Shown: positions 7,408 to 14,869 of the stretch, in pieces
Layout of the letters: every line of letters starts with the position of its first letter
Numbering within the stretch: position 1 is the stretch's first letter
Assembly: GCA_015064185.1 (NCBI GenBank)
Contig: SVSS01000003.1
Span: 47,791 to 111,790 of the forward strand
Direction: 5' to 3'
Origin: Oscillospiraceae bacterium
GTDB taxonomy: Bacteria; Bacillota; Clostridia; Oscillospirales; CAG-272
Length of the DNA: 64,000 nt
Position numbers and translations under genes: made by a program
Notes under the pieces: generated by a model
Databases searched by the model: none
What the model was told of the DNA's origin: nothing
The model's input: the letters and a program-made list of their open reading frames with translations, nothing else

Positions 7408-10074
7408 TCATTCAGCAGCCTTTTTCTTATCGATCAGTCTGTGCACAAGCTTTACTACCTCAACAAGAGGAATGATGCAGAAGCCGAGGCCCATTGCAAT
7501 CAGATATTCCTTCCAATCGATGGATGCCATTTCGAACAGGCCTGCAACCTCGGGGATCAGCACGACCACAGAGGTCAGCACGAGAGAAAGGATACCTGCG
7601 CCCCACAGCCACTTGTTCTGACCCTTGAGGGTGAAGATAGAGCCGCGCAGCGAGCGCATGTTGAAGGAGTGGAAGACCTCACACATAGCGAGCGTGAGGA
7701 ACGCCATTGTGGTACCGTGTACACTGTTGGTGATCTCAAAGTTACCGGTCTCATACCAGTGACCGATAAAGTAAGAAGCAAGCGTAATGAGCGTTACCAG
7801 CACACCCTGATAAGCAACGGCAGCGCCAAGACCGCCCGCAAAGATGCCCTCTTTCGAGTCACGCGGCATACGCTTCATCACGTCAGCCTCGGGCTTTTCC
7901 ATGCCGAGTGCGAGTGCGGGGAAGCAGTCGGTGATGAGGTTGATCCAAAGAAGCTGTACGGGCTGGAAGATGGTAAAGCCAAGCAGAGTGGCAAAGAAGA
8001 TAGCCAGCACCTCGGAAAGGTTGGAGGCAAGCAGGAACTGAATTGCTTTACGGATGTTGTCGTAAATGCGGCGTCCCTCGCCTGCGGCGGAAACGATGGT
8101 AGCAAAGTTATCATCGGCAAGGATCATATCGGCAACATTTTTCGTTACGTCAGTGCCGGTAATGCCCATGCCAACGCCGATGTCGGCATTTTTGATAGAG
8201 GGTGCGTCGTTTACGCCGTCACCTGTCATTGCGGTAACCTTGCCCTTCTTGCGCCAAGCGTTAACGATTCTCGTCTTGTGCTCGGGCTGCACGCGTGCGT
8301 AAACACTGTATTTTTCAACCTCGACGTCAAAATCCTCATCGGAGATCTTGTCAAGGTCAGCGCCTGTGATCGCTTCATCGGCGCTCTTAATGATGCCAAG
8401 CTGCATGGCGATCGCAACAGCGGTATCCTTGTGGTCGCCTGTGATCATGATCGCGCGGATACCTGCGGAGCGGCACTCGTCAATAGCGGGCTTGACCTCG
8501 GGGCGAACGGGGTCGATCATGCCAACAAGACCCACGTAGCAAAGATCACACTCTACAACCTCGGACTCGTAAGCCTCGGGCAGTGCGGCAAGCTCCTTCT
8601 TGGCAGCGGCAAGCACACGAAGTGCTTGGTCAGCCATCTTCTTGTTGGAGGCAAGGATGTCGGCACGGACCTCCTCAGTCATTGCCACGACCTCGCCGTT
8701 TACAAGCGCGGTAGTGCAGCGCTTGAGAACTTCGTCGGGCGCGCCCTTGGTAAACTGTACAAGTGCGCCGTCCTCGGTCTTGTGTACCGTGGACATCATT
8801 TTACGCATGGAATCGAAGGGAACCTCGCCAACACGCACGAGGATATTTTTCTGCTCGTTCTTGCTCATGCCAACCTTTTCGGCGTAGTTGACAAGCGCAC
8901 ACTCGGTGGGCTCACCGATCGCGGTGCCAGCCTCAACGTCAAACTCCGCATCGGAGCAAAGCGACATTGCGTTTGCAAGCAGCTTTTCATCGGAGCCAAC
9001 GAAATCAACGACGGTCATCTTGTTCTGGGTAAGCGTACCTGTTTTGTCGGAGCAGATGATCTGCGTGCAGCCAAGCGTTTCCACAGCGGTCAGCTTGCGG
9101 ATGATGGCATTGCGCTTCGACATATTGGTTACACCGATCGAAAGCACGATGGTTACAACGGTTGCAAGACCCTCGGGAATTGCGGCAACCGCAAGAGAGA
9201 TCGCCAGCATAAAGGAATTGAGAACCGTGTCAAAGCCAAAGCCGTCACGGATCAGCTGTACGCCGAAGATCACTACACAAATACCGATAACGAGGTAGGT
9301 AAGGATCTTGGAAAGACCCGCAAGCTTGATCTGAAGGGGAGTTTTACCCTCCTGCGCGTTTGCAAGCGCGTCTGCGATCTTGCCCATTTCGGTATCCATG
9401 CCGGTGGCAACAACAACTGCCTTGCCACGGCCGTATACAACGGTGGAGCCCATAAATACCATGTTTTTACGGTCACCAAGCGCAACGTCGCCGTTCTCGC
9501 CTGCTTTAAGGGCAGTATCCTGCTTGGTTACGGGTACGGATTCGCCCGTCAGTGCTGCTTCCTCAATCTTCATCGAGGCGCATTCGATGATACGCGCATC
9601 AGCGGGAACAGCGTCGCCTGCCTCAAGCACGATGATGTCGCCAACTACAAGATCCTCGCTGTGAATGGTGATCTGCTTGCCGTCACGAATGACCTTACAG
9701 GTGGCGGCGGCAATTTCTTGCAGTGCTTCTATTGCTTTTTCTGCTTTGCTTTCCTGGAACACACCGAGAATGGCGTTGATGAGCACAACTGCCATGATGA
9801 TCACAACGTCCGCGGGGAACTCCCAGTGACCTGCGCTGATGCCGTTGTAGATCTCAACGCCTGCCGAAATAATAGCGGCAACGATGAGGATAATGGTCAT
9901 CGGCTCGGCAAGCTGCTTTAAAAAGCGCTTTACAAGAGATTCTTTCTTGCCCTCAGCAAGCTTGTTTTTGCCGTTTTTCTCAAGGCGCGCGGCGGCTTCC
10001 TCTTGGGATAAGCCCTGCTCGCTTGTGGCCACCTCGGCGAAAACGGCACTCGTTTCTTCAAGATAATGCTTCAT
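7408..10074 (-). CDS. P2A-type cation-transporting ATPase, probably Mn2+/Ca2+ exporter
   Basis: An 888-residue P-type ATPase. Visible motifs are TGES (176-179), the M4 metal motif AAIPEGLA (about 298-305), the phosphorylation site CSDKTGTLT (about 341-349), TGDGVND before M5, and NLITDCFPALALG in M6. This is the SERCA/PMR1-like P2A pattern, selective for Ca2+ and in several bacteria Mn2+. The protein would pump cation out of the cytoplasm. The preceding manganese riboswitch makes Mn2+ export the most likely physiological job, as for YoaB-type ATPases of lactic acid bacteria. The start at 10074 has an AAAGGAG site. Confidence 0.93.
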   Translation of the reverse strand: MKHYLEETSAVFAEVATSEQGLSQEEAAARLEKNGKNKLAEGKKESLVKRFLKQLAEPMTIILIVAAIISAGVEIYNGISAGHWEFPADVVIIMAVVLINAILGVFQESKAEKAIEALQEIAAATCKVIRDGKQITIHSEDLVVGDIIVLEAGDAVPADARIIECASMKIEEAALTGESVPVTKQDTALKAGENGDVALGDRKNMVFMGSTVVYGRGKAVVVATGMDTEMGKIADALANAQEGKTPLQIKLAGLSKILTYLVIGICVVIFGVQLIRDGFGFDTVLNSFMLAISLAVAAIPEGLATVVTIVLSIGVTNMSKRNAIIRKLTAVETLGCTQIICSDKTGTLTQNKMTVVDFVGSDEKLLANAMSLCSDAEFDVEAGTAIGEPTECALVNYAEKVGMSKNEQKNILVRVGEVPFDSMRKMMSTVHKTEDGALVQFTKGAPDEVLKRCTTALVNGEVVAMTEEVRADILASNKKMADQALRVLAAAKKELAALPEAYESEVVECDLCYVGLVGMIDPVRPEVKPAIDECRSAGIRAIMITGDHKDTAVAIAMQLGIIKSADEAITGADLDKISDEDFDVEVEKYSVYARVQPEHKTRIVNAWRKKGKVTAMTGDGVNDAPSIKNADIGVGMGITGTDVTKNVADMILADDNFATIVSAAGEGRRIYDNIRKAIQFLLASNLSEVLAIFFATLLGFTIFQPVQLLWINLITDCFPALALGMEKPEADVMKRMPRDSKEGIFAGGLGAAVAYQGVLVTLITLASYFIGHWYETGNFEITNSVHGTTMAFLTLAMCEVFHSFNMRSLRGSIFTLKGQNKWLWGAGILSLVLTSVVVLIPEVAGLFEMASIDWKEYLIAMGLGFCIIPLVEVVKLVHRLIDKKKAAE

Positions 10075-10101
10075 ATTGCTCCTTTCTTTTCCGAAGGGTG
10101 G

Positions 10102-10146
10102 AAAAAAGACTCGCGGGGCGGCGCTAACGAGGCTGCCCCGCGAGTC
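10102..10146 (-). terminator. Conditional intrinsic terminator of the ATPase leader
   Basis: GACTCGCGGGGC pairs perfectly with GCCCCGCGAGTC, followed by six T, and ends 27 nt before the ATPase start codon. Its 5' arm contains the CUCGCGG strand of riboswitch helix P1, so the two structures exclude each other. Confidence 0.9.
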
Positions 10147-10227
10147 TTGTCGATCAAGATAAGCCAGGCCTTGCGGCTTGTGTTGTTGACTTATCACACA
10201 ATTTCTGTGTCAACTACTCCCTCACGG
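10138..10227 (-). promoter_or_regulatory. yybP-ykoY manganese riboswitch, ON-type
   Basis: Read on the minus strand, helix P1 is CCGUGAG with CUCGCGG. It is followed by the conserved GGAGUAG loop 1 segment, a small hairpin ACACA/UGUGU, then helix P3 GAUAAGUC/GGCUUAUC enclosing a GCC-GCAA-GGC stem loop, and finally CAAGA before the P1 3' strand. This is the order of elements in the L. lactis yybP-ykoY aptamer, including the AGUC/GGCU pairing with its U-G pair. Mn2+ binding should hold P1, prevent the terminator at 10102-10146 and switch the ATPase on. Confidence 0.88.
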
Positions 10228-10239
10228 AAATACGAAGGG

Positions 10240-10268
10240 ATTATAGCATATATTTTCCTGTTTGTCAA
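10240..10268 (-). promoter_or_regulatory. Consensus sigma-A promoter of the riboswitch-ATPase unit
   Basis: TTGACA-N17-TATAAT on the minus strand, placing the transcript start just before the riboswitch. A perfect consensus promoter fits control exerted after initiation. Confidence 0.9.
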
Positions 10269-10347
10269 GGGTTTTTATAAAATATCTTATACTTGACTTT
10301 CCTTAATATAAATGTTAGACTAAAAGCAAGAGAAAGGGAGTGAAAAT

Positions 10348-10809
10348 ATGGTTTTTCGCAAATTGGGAGAGGGCGACGTTGCCGCTTACTTGGAAATGGC
10401 AACCGATTTTTATAATTCGCCCGCGGTACTGCACAGTATTCCCCAAAATTACATTGAAAATACAGTAAAAGCCGTGCTTTCGGGCACGCCCTTTGCGGAT
10501 ATTTACGTGTTTGAAGAAAACGGTGCTGCCATTGGCTATGGCTTGCTTGCCTATACCTACTCGCAGGAGGCGGGGGGCACGGTGTGCTGGCTTGAGGAGA
10601 TCTACGTGCGCCCAGAGGCGCGGGGCGCGGGGGTGGGCGCCGCCTTTATTGAATTTGTAAAAGAAACCGTGTTTGCCGCACGCTACCGCCTTGAGGTTGA
10701 GCCCGACAATACGCGTGTGAAGGCGCTTTACCGACGCCATGGCTTTTCGCCGCTTGCCTATGAGAGCTATGTGCTTGAAAACCGAGAAGAAAACGGCAAA
10801 AAACAATAA
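10348..10809 (+). CDS. GNAT family N-acetyltransferase
   Basis: A 153-residue single-domain GNAT protein. The acetyl-CoA loop is VRPEARGAGVGAAFIEFV (about residues 90-107), preceded by the beta-bulge strand TVCWLEEIYV, with the late NTRVKALYRRHGFSPLAYESYVL motif typical of small-molecule or protein acetyltransferases. The substrate is not predictable. The ATG follows AAAGGGAG. The gene stands alone between the divergent ATPase unit and the DUF1508 gene. Confidence 0.88.
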   Translation: MVFRKLGEGDVAAYLEMATDFYNSPAVLHSIPQNYIENTVKAVLSGTPFADIYVFEENGAAIGYGLLAYTYSQEAGGTVCWLEEIYVRPEARGAGVGAAFIEFVKETVFAARYRLEVEPDNTRVKALYRRHGFSPLAYESYVLENREENGKKQ

Positions 10810-10868
10810 CGCATGGGCGACAAATGCTCTTTTTTGCGTGAAAACGCGAAAAAAGTCGAAACACGGCA

Positions 10869-10897
10869 TTGATTTTTTAAATTTTACATGCTACAAT
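10869..10897 (+). promoter_or_regulatory. Sigma-A promoter of the DUF1508 gene
   Basis: TTGATT-N17-TACAAT, about 50 bp before the start codon. Confidence 0.7.
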
Positions 10898-10946
10898 GAA
10901 TATAGTATATTAAGGCTTTAAAATTTATATCAAAAGGAGAAAATGT

Positions 10947-11633
10947 ATGTTTTGGTTTGGGAGAAGAAAAAAACGCCGTGAGCAGGAGCGCCTCGCTGCA
11001 GAGCAGGCAGCCGCGGCAGAGCAAGCAAGAATTGCCGAGGAAATGAAGAAGGCAGAGGAAATGCGCCAAGCCGAGCTTGCGCAAAAGGCAGAGGCCGCAA
11101 GAAAGGCAGCAGAAATTGCCGCTGCCGAGGAGGCAGCCGCCGCGGAGCAGGCGAAGGCAACCGAGCAAGCACCTGAAAAGGTGGAGGAAGAAACGTGTGC
11201 CAAAGGGGAAGCACCCGCCGAGGAGATCGGCGAGGAGGTTGCAAAATCAAACGGCAAATTTGAGATCAAGCGCGCGAGTGACGGCAGATACATGTTTAAC
11301 GTGCGTGCGGGTAACACGCAGGTGATTGCAAGCTCGCAGATGTACAGCTCGATGGCATCCTGCAAAAACGGCATTGCCAGCGTTGGGGTAAATGCGCCCT
11401 TGGCGGCCATTGAGGATCAGACCCTGCAAACCATCAATGTGGAAAAGTGCCCCAAGTTCCAGATTTATTTTGACAAGGCAGGGCAGTACCGCTTCAATTT
11501 GATTGCCAAAAACGGCAATAACATTCTTTCCTGCACGCAGGGCTACCGTCAAAAGGCAAGCTGCAAAAACGGCATCAAGAGTGTGATCGCAAATGCAAGC
11601 GCCCCCACTGAGATTTTGAAGACCGAAAAATAA
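10947..11633 (+). CDS. Coiled-coil protein with two DUF1508 (YegP) domains
   Basis: A 228-residue protein. Residues 5-12 are a basic patch (GRRKKRRE), about 13-85 are an Ala/Glu/Lys/Gln-rich coiled coil, and residues about 105-228 hold two DUF1508 units, each with an FEIK or FQIYF opening, a YMFNV/YRFNL strand, an ASSQ/SCTQ turn and the hallmark CKNGIxSV motif. DUF1508 proteins are small beta-alpha proteins of unknown function, often induced under stress. The long charged N-terminal helix is unusual for the family. The ATG at 10947 is spaced 6 nt after AAAGGAG. Confidence 0.85.
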   Translation: MFWFGRRKKRREQERLAAEQAAAAEQARIAEEMKKAEEMRQAELAQKAEAARKAAEIAAAEEAAAAEQAKATEQAPEKVEEETCAKGEAPAEEIGEEVAKSNGKFEIKRASDGRYMFNVRAGNTQVIASSQMYSSMASCKNGIASVGVNAPLAAIEDQTLQTINVEKCPKFQIYFDKAGQYRFNLIAKNGNNILSCTQGYRQKASCKNGIKSVIANASAPTEILKTEK

Positions 11634-11658
11634 AAAGCGCAACGCTATAAAAGCAAAG

Positions 11659-11694
11659 GGGAGCGCGCACTTTTCGTGCGCGCTCCCTGTTTTA
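11659..11694 (+). terminator. Intrinsic terminator after the DUF1508 gene
   Basis: GGGAGCGCGCAC and GTGCGCGCTCCC form a 12-bp stem with loop TTTTC, followed by TGTTTT. Confidence 0.85.
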
Positions 11695-11730
11695 GTGCCT
11701 TCAGGCACCCCCGCATCAAGTGCGAAACAG

Positions 11731-12065
11731 ACAACCACCTGTTATACGGGTGGGGAACAATGGGTTATACTTCTTTCGTATAGAGTGTGTCGTTACATAA
11801 GGCTTCTCCTTGAGGAGAGGCTCCCGCGTAGCGGGTGGTGAGGTGTAGCCGCCATAGCGGCGTGTTCGAGTTTTGGAATGAGCCGCACAAACGCGCTTCG
11901 CGCTACACCTCATCCGTCAGCCTTTGGCTGCCACCTTCTCCTCAAGGAGAAGGCTTTTCGATATGCGAATTGTTTTTGCATCACAAAAGCCGGCGGCTTG
12001 AGCCGCCGGCCGGGAGTATTGGGCTTTTAGACTTAGTGCATACCACCCGTTTGACGGGTGGTTGT
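11731..12065. repeat. MITE-like element with self-palindromic terminal inverted repeats
   Basis: This accounts for most of the 436-bp gap between the DUF1508 and rnmV genes. The left end ACAACCACC-TGTTATACGGGTGG and the complement of the right end agree at 20 of 23 positions, and each end folds on itself (CCACCxG/CGGGTGG on the left, 9 bp ACCACCCGT/ACGGGTGGT on the right). The element carries no gene, holds a second repeat at 11799-11957 and a GCCGGCGGCTTGAGCCGCCGGC hairpin-forming stretch near 11990-12011. It ends 4 bp from the rnmV stop codon. Confidence 0.75.
11799..11957. repeat. Inner palindromic repeat nested in the larger element
   Basis: AAGGCTTCTCCTTGAGGAG on the left matches the complement of CTCCTCAAGGAGAAGGCTT on the right with one difference. 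Inner arms GAGGTGTAG and CTACACCTC pair as well. The general plan resembles the inner repeat at 6056-6187. Confidence 0.7.
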
Positions 12066-12069
12066 GATT

Positions 12070-12651
12070 TTAAATTTTCTCTACCGCTGCTTTGTATTCC
12101 TCAAAGGTGGCAATTACGTTAAGGGCGGCAAGCAGGGCATTGGGGGTCATGTCGGTGGGCAGGGCAAAGTGCGCGGCAAGTGCTGCGCGGCGCGCCGTTG
12201 CATTCTCGCATCCCGTTAGGCGATCCTCAAAGAAATCGACCTTGGATATGGGGCGCGCAGTGTTGCGTATCTTGCCATCCGAAAGTGGTTTTAAAAGCTC
12301 ATACAAAAGCAGGGTATCCTGCCCCTCAACGCCAAGAAGCCCTTCTGCAGAGGGTGCTTGCTTGCGCTTTTCCGTACCCTTTTTTTGCGGTACGTATAGC
12401 GGAATAATGCGCTCTTTTGGTATCGCTGTGCCGATGTGTGCGCGAATGAGCTTGCCTGCCCCATCGGGGTCGGTCAACACCACAATGGGGGTTTTGGCAG
12501 CAAGGGCGCGCAGCAGCGCCAGCTTTTCCTTTTTTTTGAAAATACCAAACCCCTCGGTGGTCAGGATCTGCCCCTCCATCACGGCAAGAAGCCGCAGGCG
12601 GTCGTATTTTCCTTCTACTACCACGGGGTAGGGGATCTTTAGCTTTTCCAT
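12070..12651 (-). CDS. rnmV: Ribonuclease M5
   Basis: A 193-residue Toprim-domain protein: IPYPVVVEGKYDRLRL carries the catalytic Glu, and VVLTDPDGAGKLIR the DxD motif. The TEGFGIFKKKEKL segment and the C-terminal helical part are typical of RNase M5, which removes precursor-specific ends from 5S rRNA in Bacillota. Length fits the family (about 185-190). The gene lies 15 bp after uppP and is probably co-transcribed with it. The usual partner ksgA is not next to it here. Confidence 0.9.
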   Translation of the reverse strand: MEKLKIPYPVVVEGKYDRLRLLAVMEGQILTTEGFGIFKKKEKLALLRALAAKTPIVVLTDPDGAGKLIRAHIGTAIPKERIIPLYVPQKKGTEKRKQAPSAEGLLGVEGQDTLLLYELLKPLSDGKIRNTARPISKVDFFEDRLTGCENATARRAALAAHFALPTDMTPNALLAALNVIATFEEYKAAVEKI

Positions 12652-12666
12652 TGTTTTGTACCCTCT

Positions 12667-13485
12667 TTAAAAAATCAAAGTAAGAAGCACGGCAATGCCG
12701 AGGAGAATGCGGTAAACACCAAAGGCGAAAAAGGTGTGGCGACGTACGAAATCGGTCAAAAAGCGAAGTGCCGCAAGCGAAACGAGGAAGGCTGTGAGCG
12801 TGCCAACACCGAGAATCAGCCATTCGGTTGGAGCGAGTCTGCCCCCCGAAAGGAAAAATTTTGTCACCTTCAGCACCCCCGCGCCCGCCATGGTGGGTAG
12901 GCCCAGAAAAAAGGAAAAAAGTGCTGAAACGGGGCGAGAAATGCCAAGTAAAAGACCCCCGAGGATCGTTGCGCCCGAGCGCGAGGTGCCCGGGATGAGT
13001 GATAGCACTTGAAAGGCGCCGATCTTTAGTGCATCGGCATACCCAATGTCGCCCACGTGGTGTATGCGGGGGAGCGCTTGGCGGCGCTCGATCGCCAAAA
13101 ACAAAACGCCGTAAGCAATGAGAGAAACGGCTACCGTTAGTGGGTTAAACAGCAAGCTGTTGATGAGATCGTCAAAGAGGAGCCCGATGATAGCGGCGGG
13201 GAGCGTTGCAACAAGGATCTTGCCCCACAACGCAAGGCACGCGCGGCGCGCCTCAGCATTCTTTCCCCTTAAAAAGGGGCAAAGGGTACTGAAAAACAGC
13301 ACCCCGACGGCAGACATGGCGCCAAGCTGTATCACCACCTCAAACAACTCAAAAAAGTCGTCGTCAAGCGTTACGGGCAAAAAATGCCGCAACAAAATAA
13401 TGTGCCCTGTTGAGGAAACGGGCAGCCACTCTGTCACGCCCTCCAATATACCAAAGCATAGGGCAAGCAATATCGCGTAAAGCAC
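12667..13485 (-). CDS. uppP: Undecaprenyl-diphosphatase UppP (BacA)
   Basis: A 272-residue, eight-helix membrane enzyme. The signature motifs GILEGVTEWLPVSSTGHIIL (residues 12-31) and LIPGTSRSGATILGGLLLG (about 162-180) form the active site that recycles undecaprenyl diphosphate to the monophosphate carrier for peptidoglycan synthesis. The start codon is GTG at 13485, placed 9 nt after AAAGGAG. rnmV follows in the same operon. Confidence 0.95.
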   Translation of the reverse strand: MLYAILLALCFGILEGVTEWLPVSSTGHIILLRHFLPVTLDDDFFELFEVVIQLGAMSAVGVLFFSTLCPFLRGKNAEARRACLALWGKILVATLPAAIIGLLFDDLINSLLFNPLTVAVSLIAYGVLFLAIERRQALPRIHHVGDIGYADALKIGAFQVLSLIPGTSRSGATILGGLLLGISRPVSALFSFFLGLPTMAGAGVLKVTKFFLSGGRLAPTEWLILGVGTLTAFLVSLAALRFLTDFVRRHTFFAFGVYRILLGIAVLLTLIF

Positions 13486-13548
13486 AGACGTATACTCCTT
13501 TCTTCATATAAGGTAAACGTCTGTTGTTTTATTCCCAATGTGTGAAGC

Positions 13549-13606
13549 GGGAGGGGAAGCCCCTCCCCTACATTTTAAGATTGATGGCAAGAAAGCGCCA
13601 TCAATC
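13549..13606 (-). terminator. Hairpins at the end of rarA
   Basis: GATTGATGGC/GCCATCAATC (13579-13606) overlaps the rarA stop codon and is followed on the minus strand by TTAAAATG. A second 8-bp GGGAGGGG/CCCCTCCC hairpin lies at 13549-13567. The T-run is poor, so termination is only likely. Confidence 0.45.
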
Positions 13607-14869
13607 CTTCTTTTTGCCGCCCTCGCGCCGTATCATTGCGGCATAGGCGGCGGCTGCTTGCTCGGTTTTGTTATCTCCGTAAACATAGTATTTTTTGCCC
13701 TTCAGGTCATCGGGCAGATACTGCTGCTTTACATAGTGATAGGTGTAGTCGTGTGGGTAACGGTAGCCCTTAAACAGCGGCGATTGCAGGTGCGTTGGGG
13801 CGGTAACGCCAAGCCCGCGTTCTACGTCCTCACGTGCTGCGGCAACTGCGAGATACGCCGAATTGGATTTCGGTGCCGTGGCAAGCAAAAGCGCCGCGTT
13901 TGCAAGGGGGATCTGTGCCTCGGGGAAGCCAAGCTCCTTTGCGCTTTCACAGCAGGCGCGCACAATGGCGGCAGCCTGCGGATAGGCAAGCCCCACATCC
14001 TCGCTGGCAATGACCTGTAAGCGGCGGCAAAGGGAGATCAGGTCGCCTGTTGCCACTAATTTTGCTACATAAAAGGCGGTGGCATCGGGGTCAGAGCCGC
14101 GAATGGATTTTTGCAGGCAGGACAAAAGATCGTAGTGCGTGTCGTCGTTTGCGTTTCCTACTTTCGCGTGAAAGCTTTCGATATGCTCGCGCAAAATGGC
14201 ACACGTGTCGGTGTTTTTCTCGCCACTCTCGGTCGCACTCGCCGCAAAATAGCCGTTTTCAAGGAGTCCGATGCCGCGACGCACATCGCCGCCAACTGCC
14301 GATGCTACAAAGGAAAGCGTTTCATCGTCTGCCGTAACGTGGGTGCCGTTGTCGGCATTGAGCTTTGCCAGCGCGCGTGAAAGGGCGGGAACCATTTCGG
14401 CGGGGGCAACGGGCTTGAACTCAAACAGAGAAGAGCGTGAGATGATCGCGTTATAAATGTAAAAATGGGGATTTTCCGTGGTAGAGGCAATCAGCGTCAC
14501 GCGCCCGTCCTCCATGTATTCAAGGAGCGCTTGCTGCTGCTTGCGGTTGAAATATTGGATCTCATCAAGATAGAGCAGCACGCCCCCCGAACCAAACACG
14601 TTGTTGGTTTCGCTAAGGACCTCCTTGACCTCGGCAAGCGTTGCCGAGGTGCAGTTAAAGCGGCGAAAGAGCATCCCCGATCTTGCCGCAATGATTGCGG
14701 CAGCGGTGGTTTTACCCGTGCCGGGAGGGCCAAAGAAGATCATATTTGTCACGCGCCCGCTTTCCACCATGCGGCGCACCACGCCACGCGGCCCAAAGAG
14801 GTGCGTTTGCCCCACAATGGTATCAAAGCTGTCGGGGCGCAGAATGTCGGCTAACTGTTCGTTTCTCAT
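13601..14869 (-). CDS. rarA: Replication-associated recombination protein A (MgsA/RarA)
   Basis: A 422-residue AAA+ ATPase. Walker A is FFGPPGTGKTTAAAI (about residues 45-60), Walker B LLYLDEIQYF, sensor 1 LIASTTENP, and the C-terminal half has the conserved helical oligomerisation domain with YPHDYTYHYVKQQYLPD, diagnostic for RarA. The enzyme acts on stalled replication forks and single-strand gaps. Its start overlaps the stop of the U32 peptidase gene by 4 bp (ATGA), which indicates translational coupling. Confidence 0.94.
   Translation of the reverse strand: MRNEQLADILRPDSFDTIVGQTHLFGPRGVVRRMVESGRVTNMIFFGPPGTGKTTAAAIIAARSGMLFRRFNCTSATLAEVKEVLSETNNVFGSGGVLLYLDEIQYFNRKQQQALLEYMEDGRVTLIASTTENPHFYIYNAIISRSSLFEFKPVAPAEMVPALSRALAKLNADNGTHVTADDETLSFVASAVGGDVRRGIGLLENGYFAASATESGEKNTDTCAILREHIESFHAKVGNANDDTHYDLLSCLQKSIRGSDPDATAFYVAKLVATGDLISLCRRLQVIASEDVGLAYPQAAAIVRACCESAKELGFPEAQIPLANAALLLATAPKSNSAYLAVAAAREDVERGLGVTAPTHLQSPLFKGYRYPHDYTYHYVKQQYLPDDLKGKKYYVYGDNKTEQAAAAYAAMIRREGGKKKD

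Noticed and set aside
7384..9921. An 845-codon open frame on the plus strand opposite the ATPase gene
   Set aside because: Its translation is Cys/His/Gly-rich with no domain, it is entirely antisense to a well-conserved P-type ATPase, and it has no ribosome binding site. It is a by-product of codon bias.
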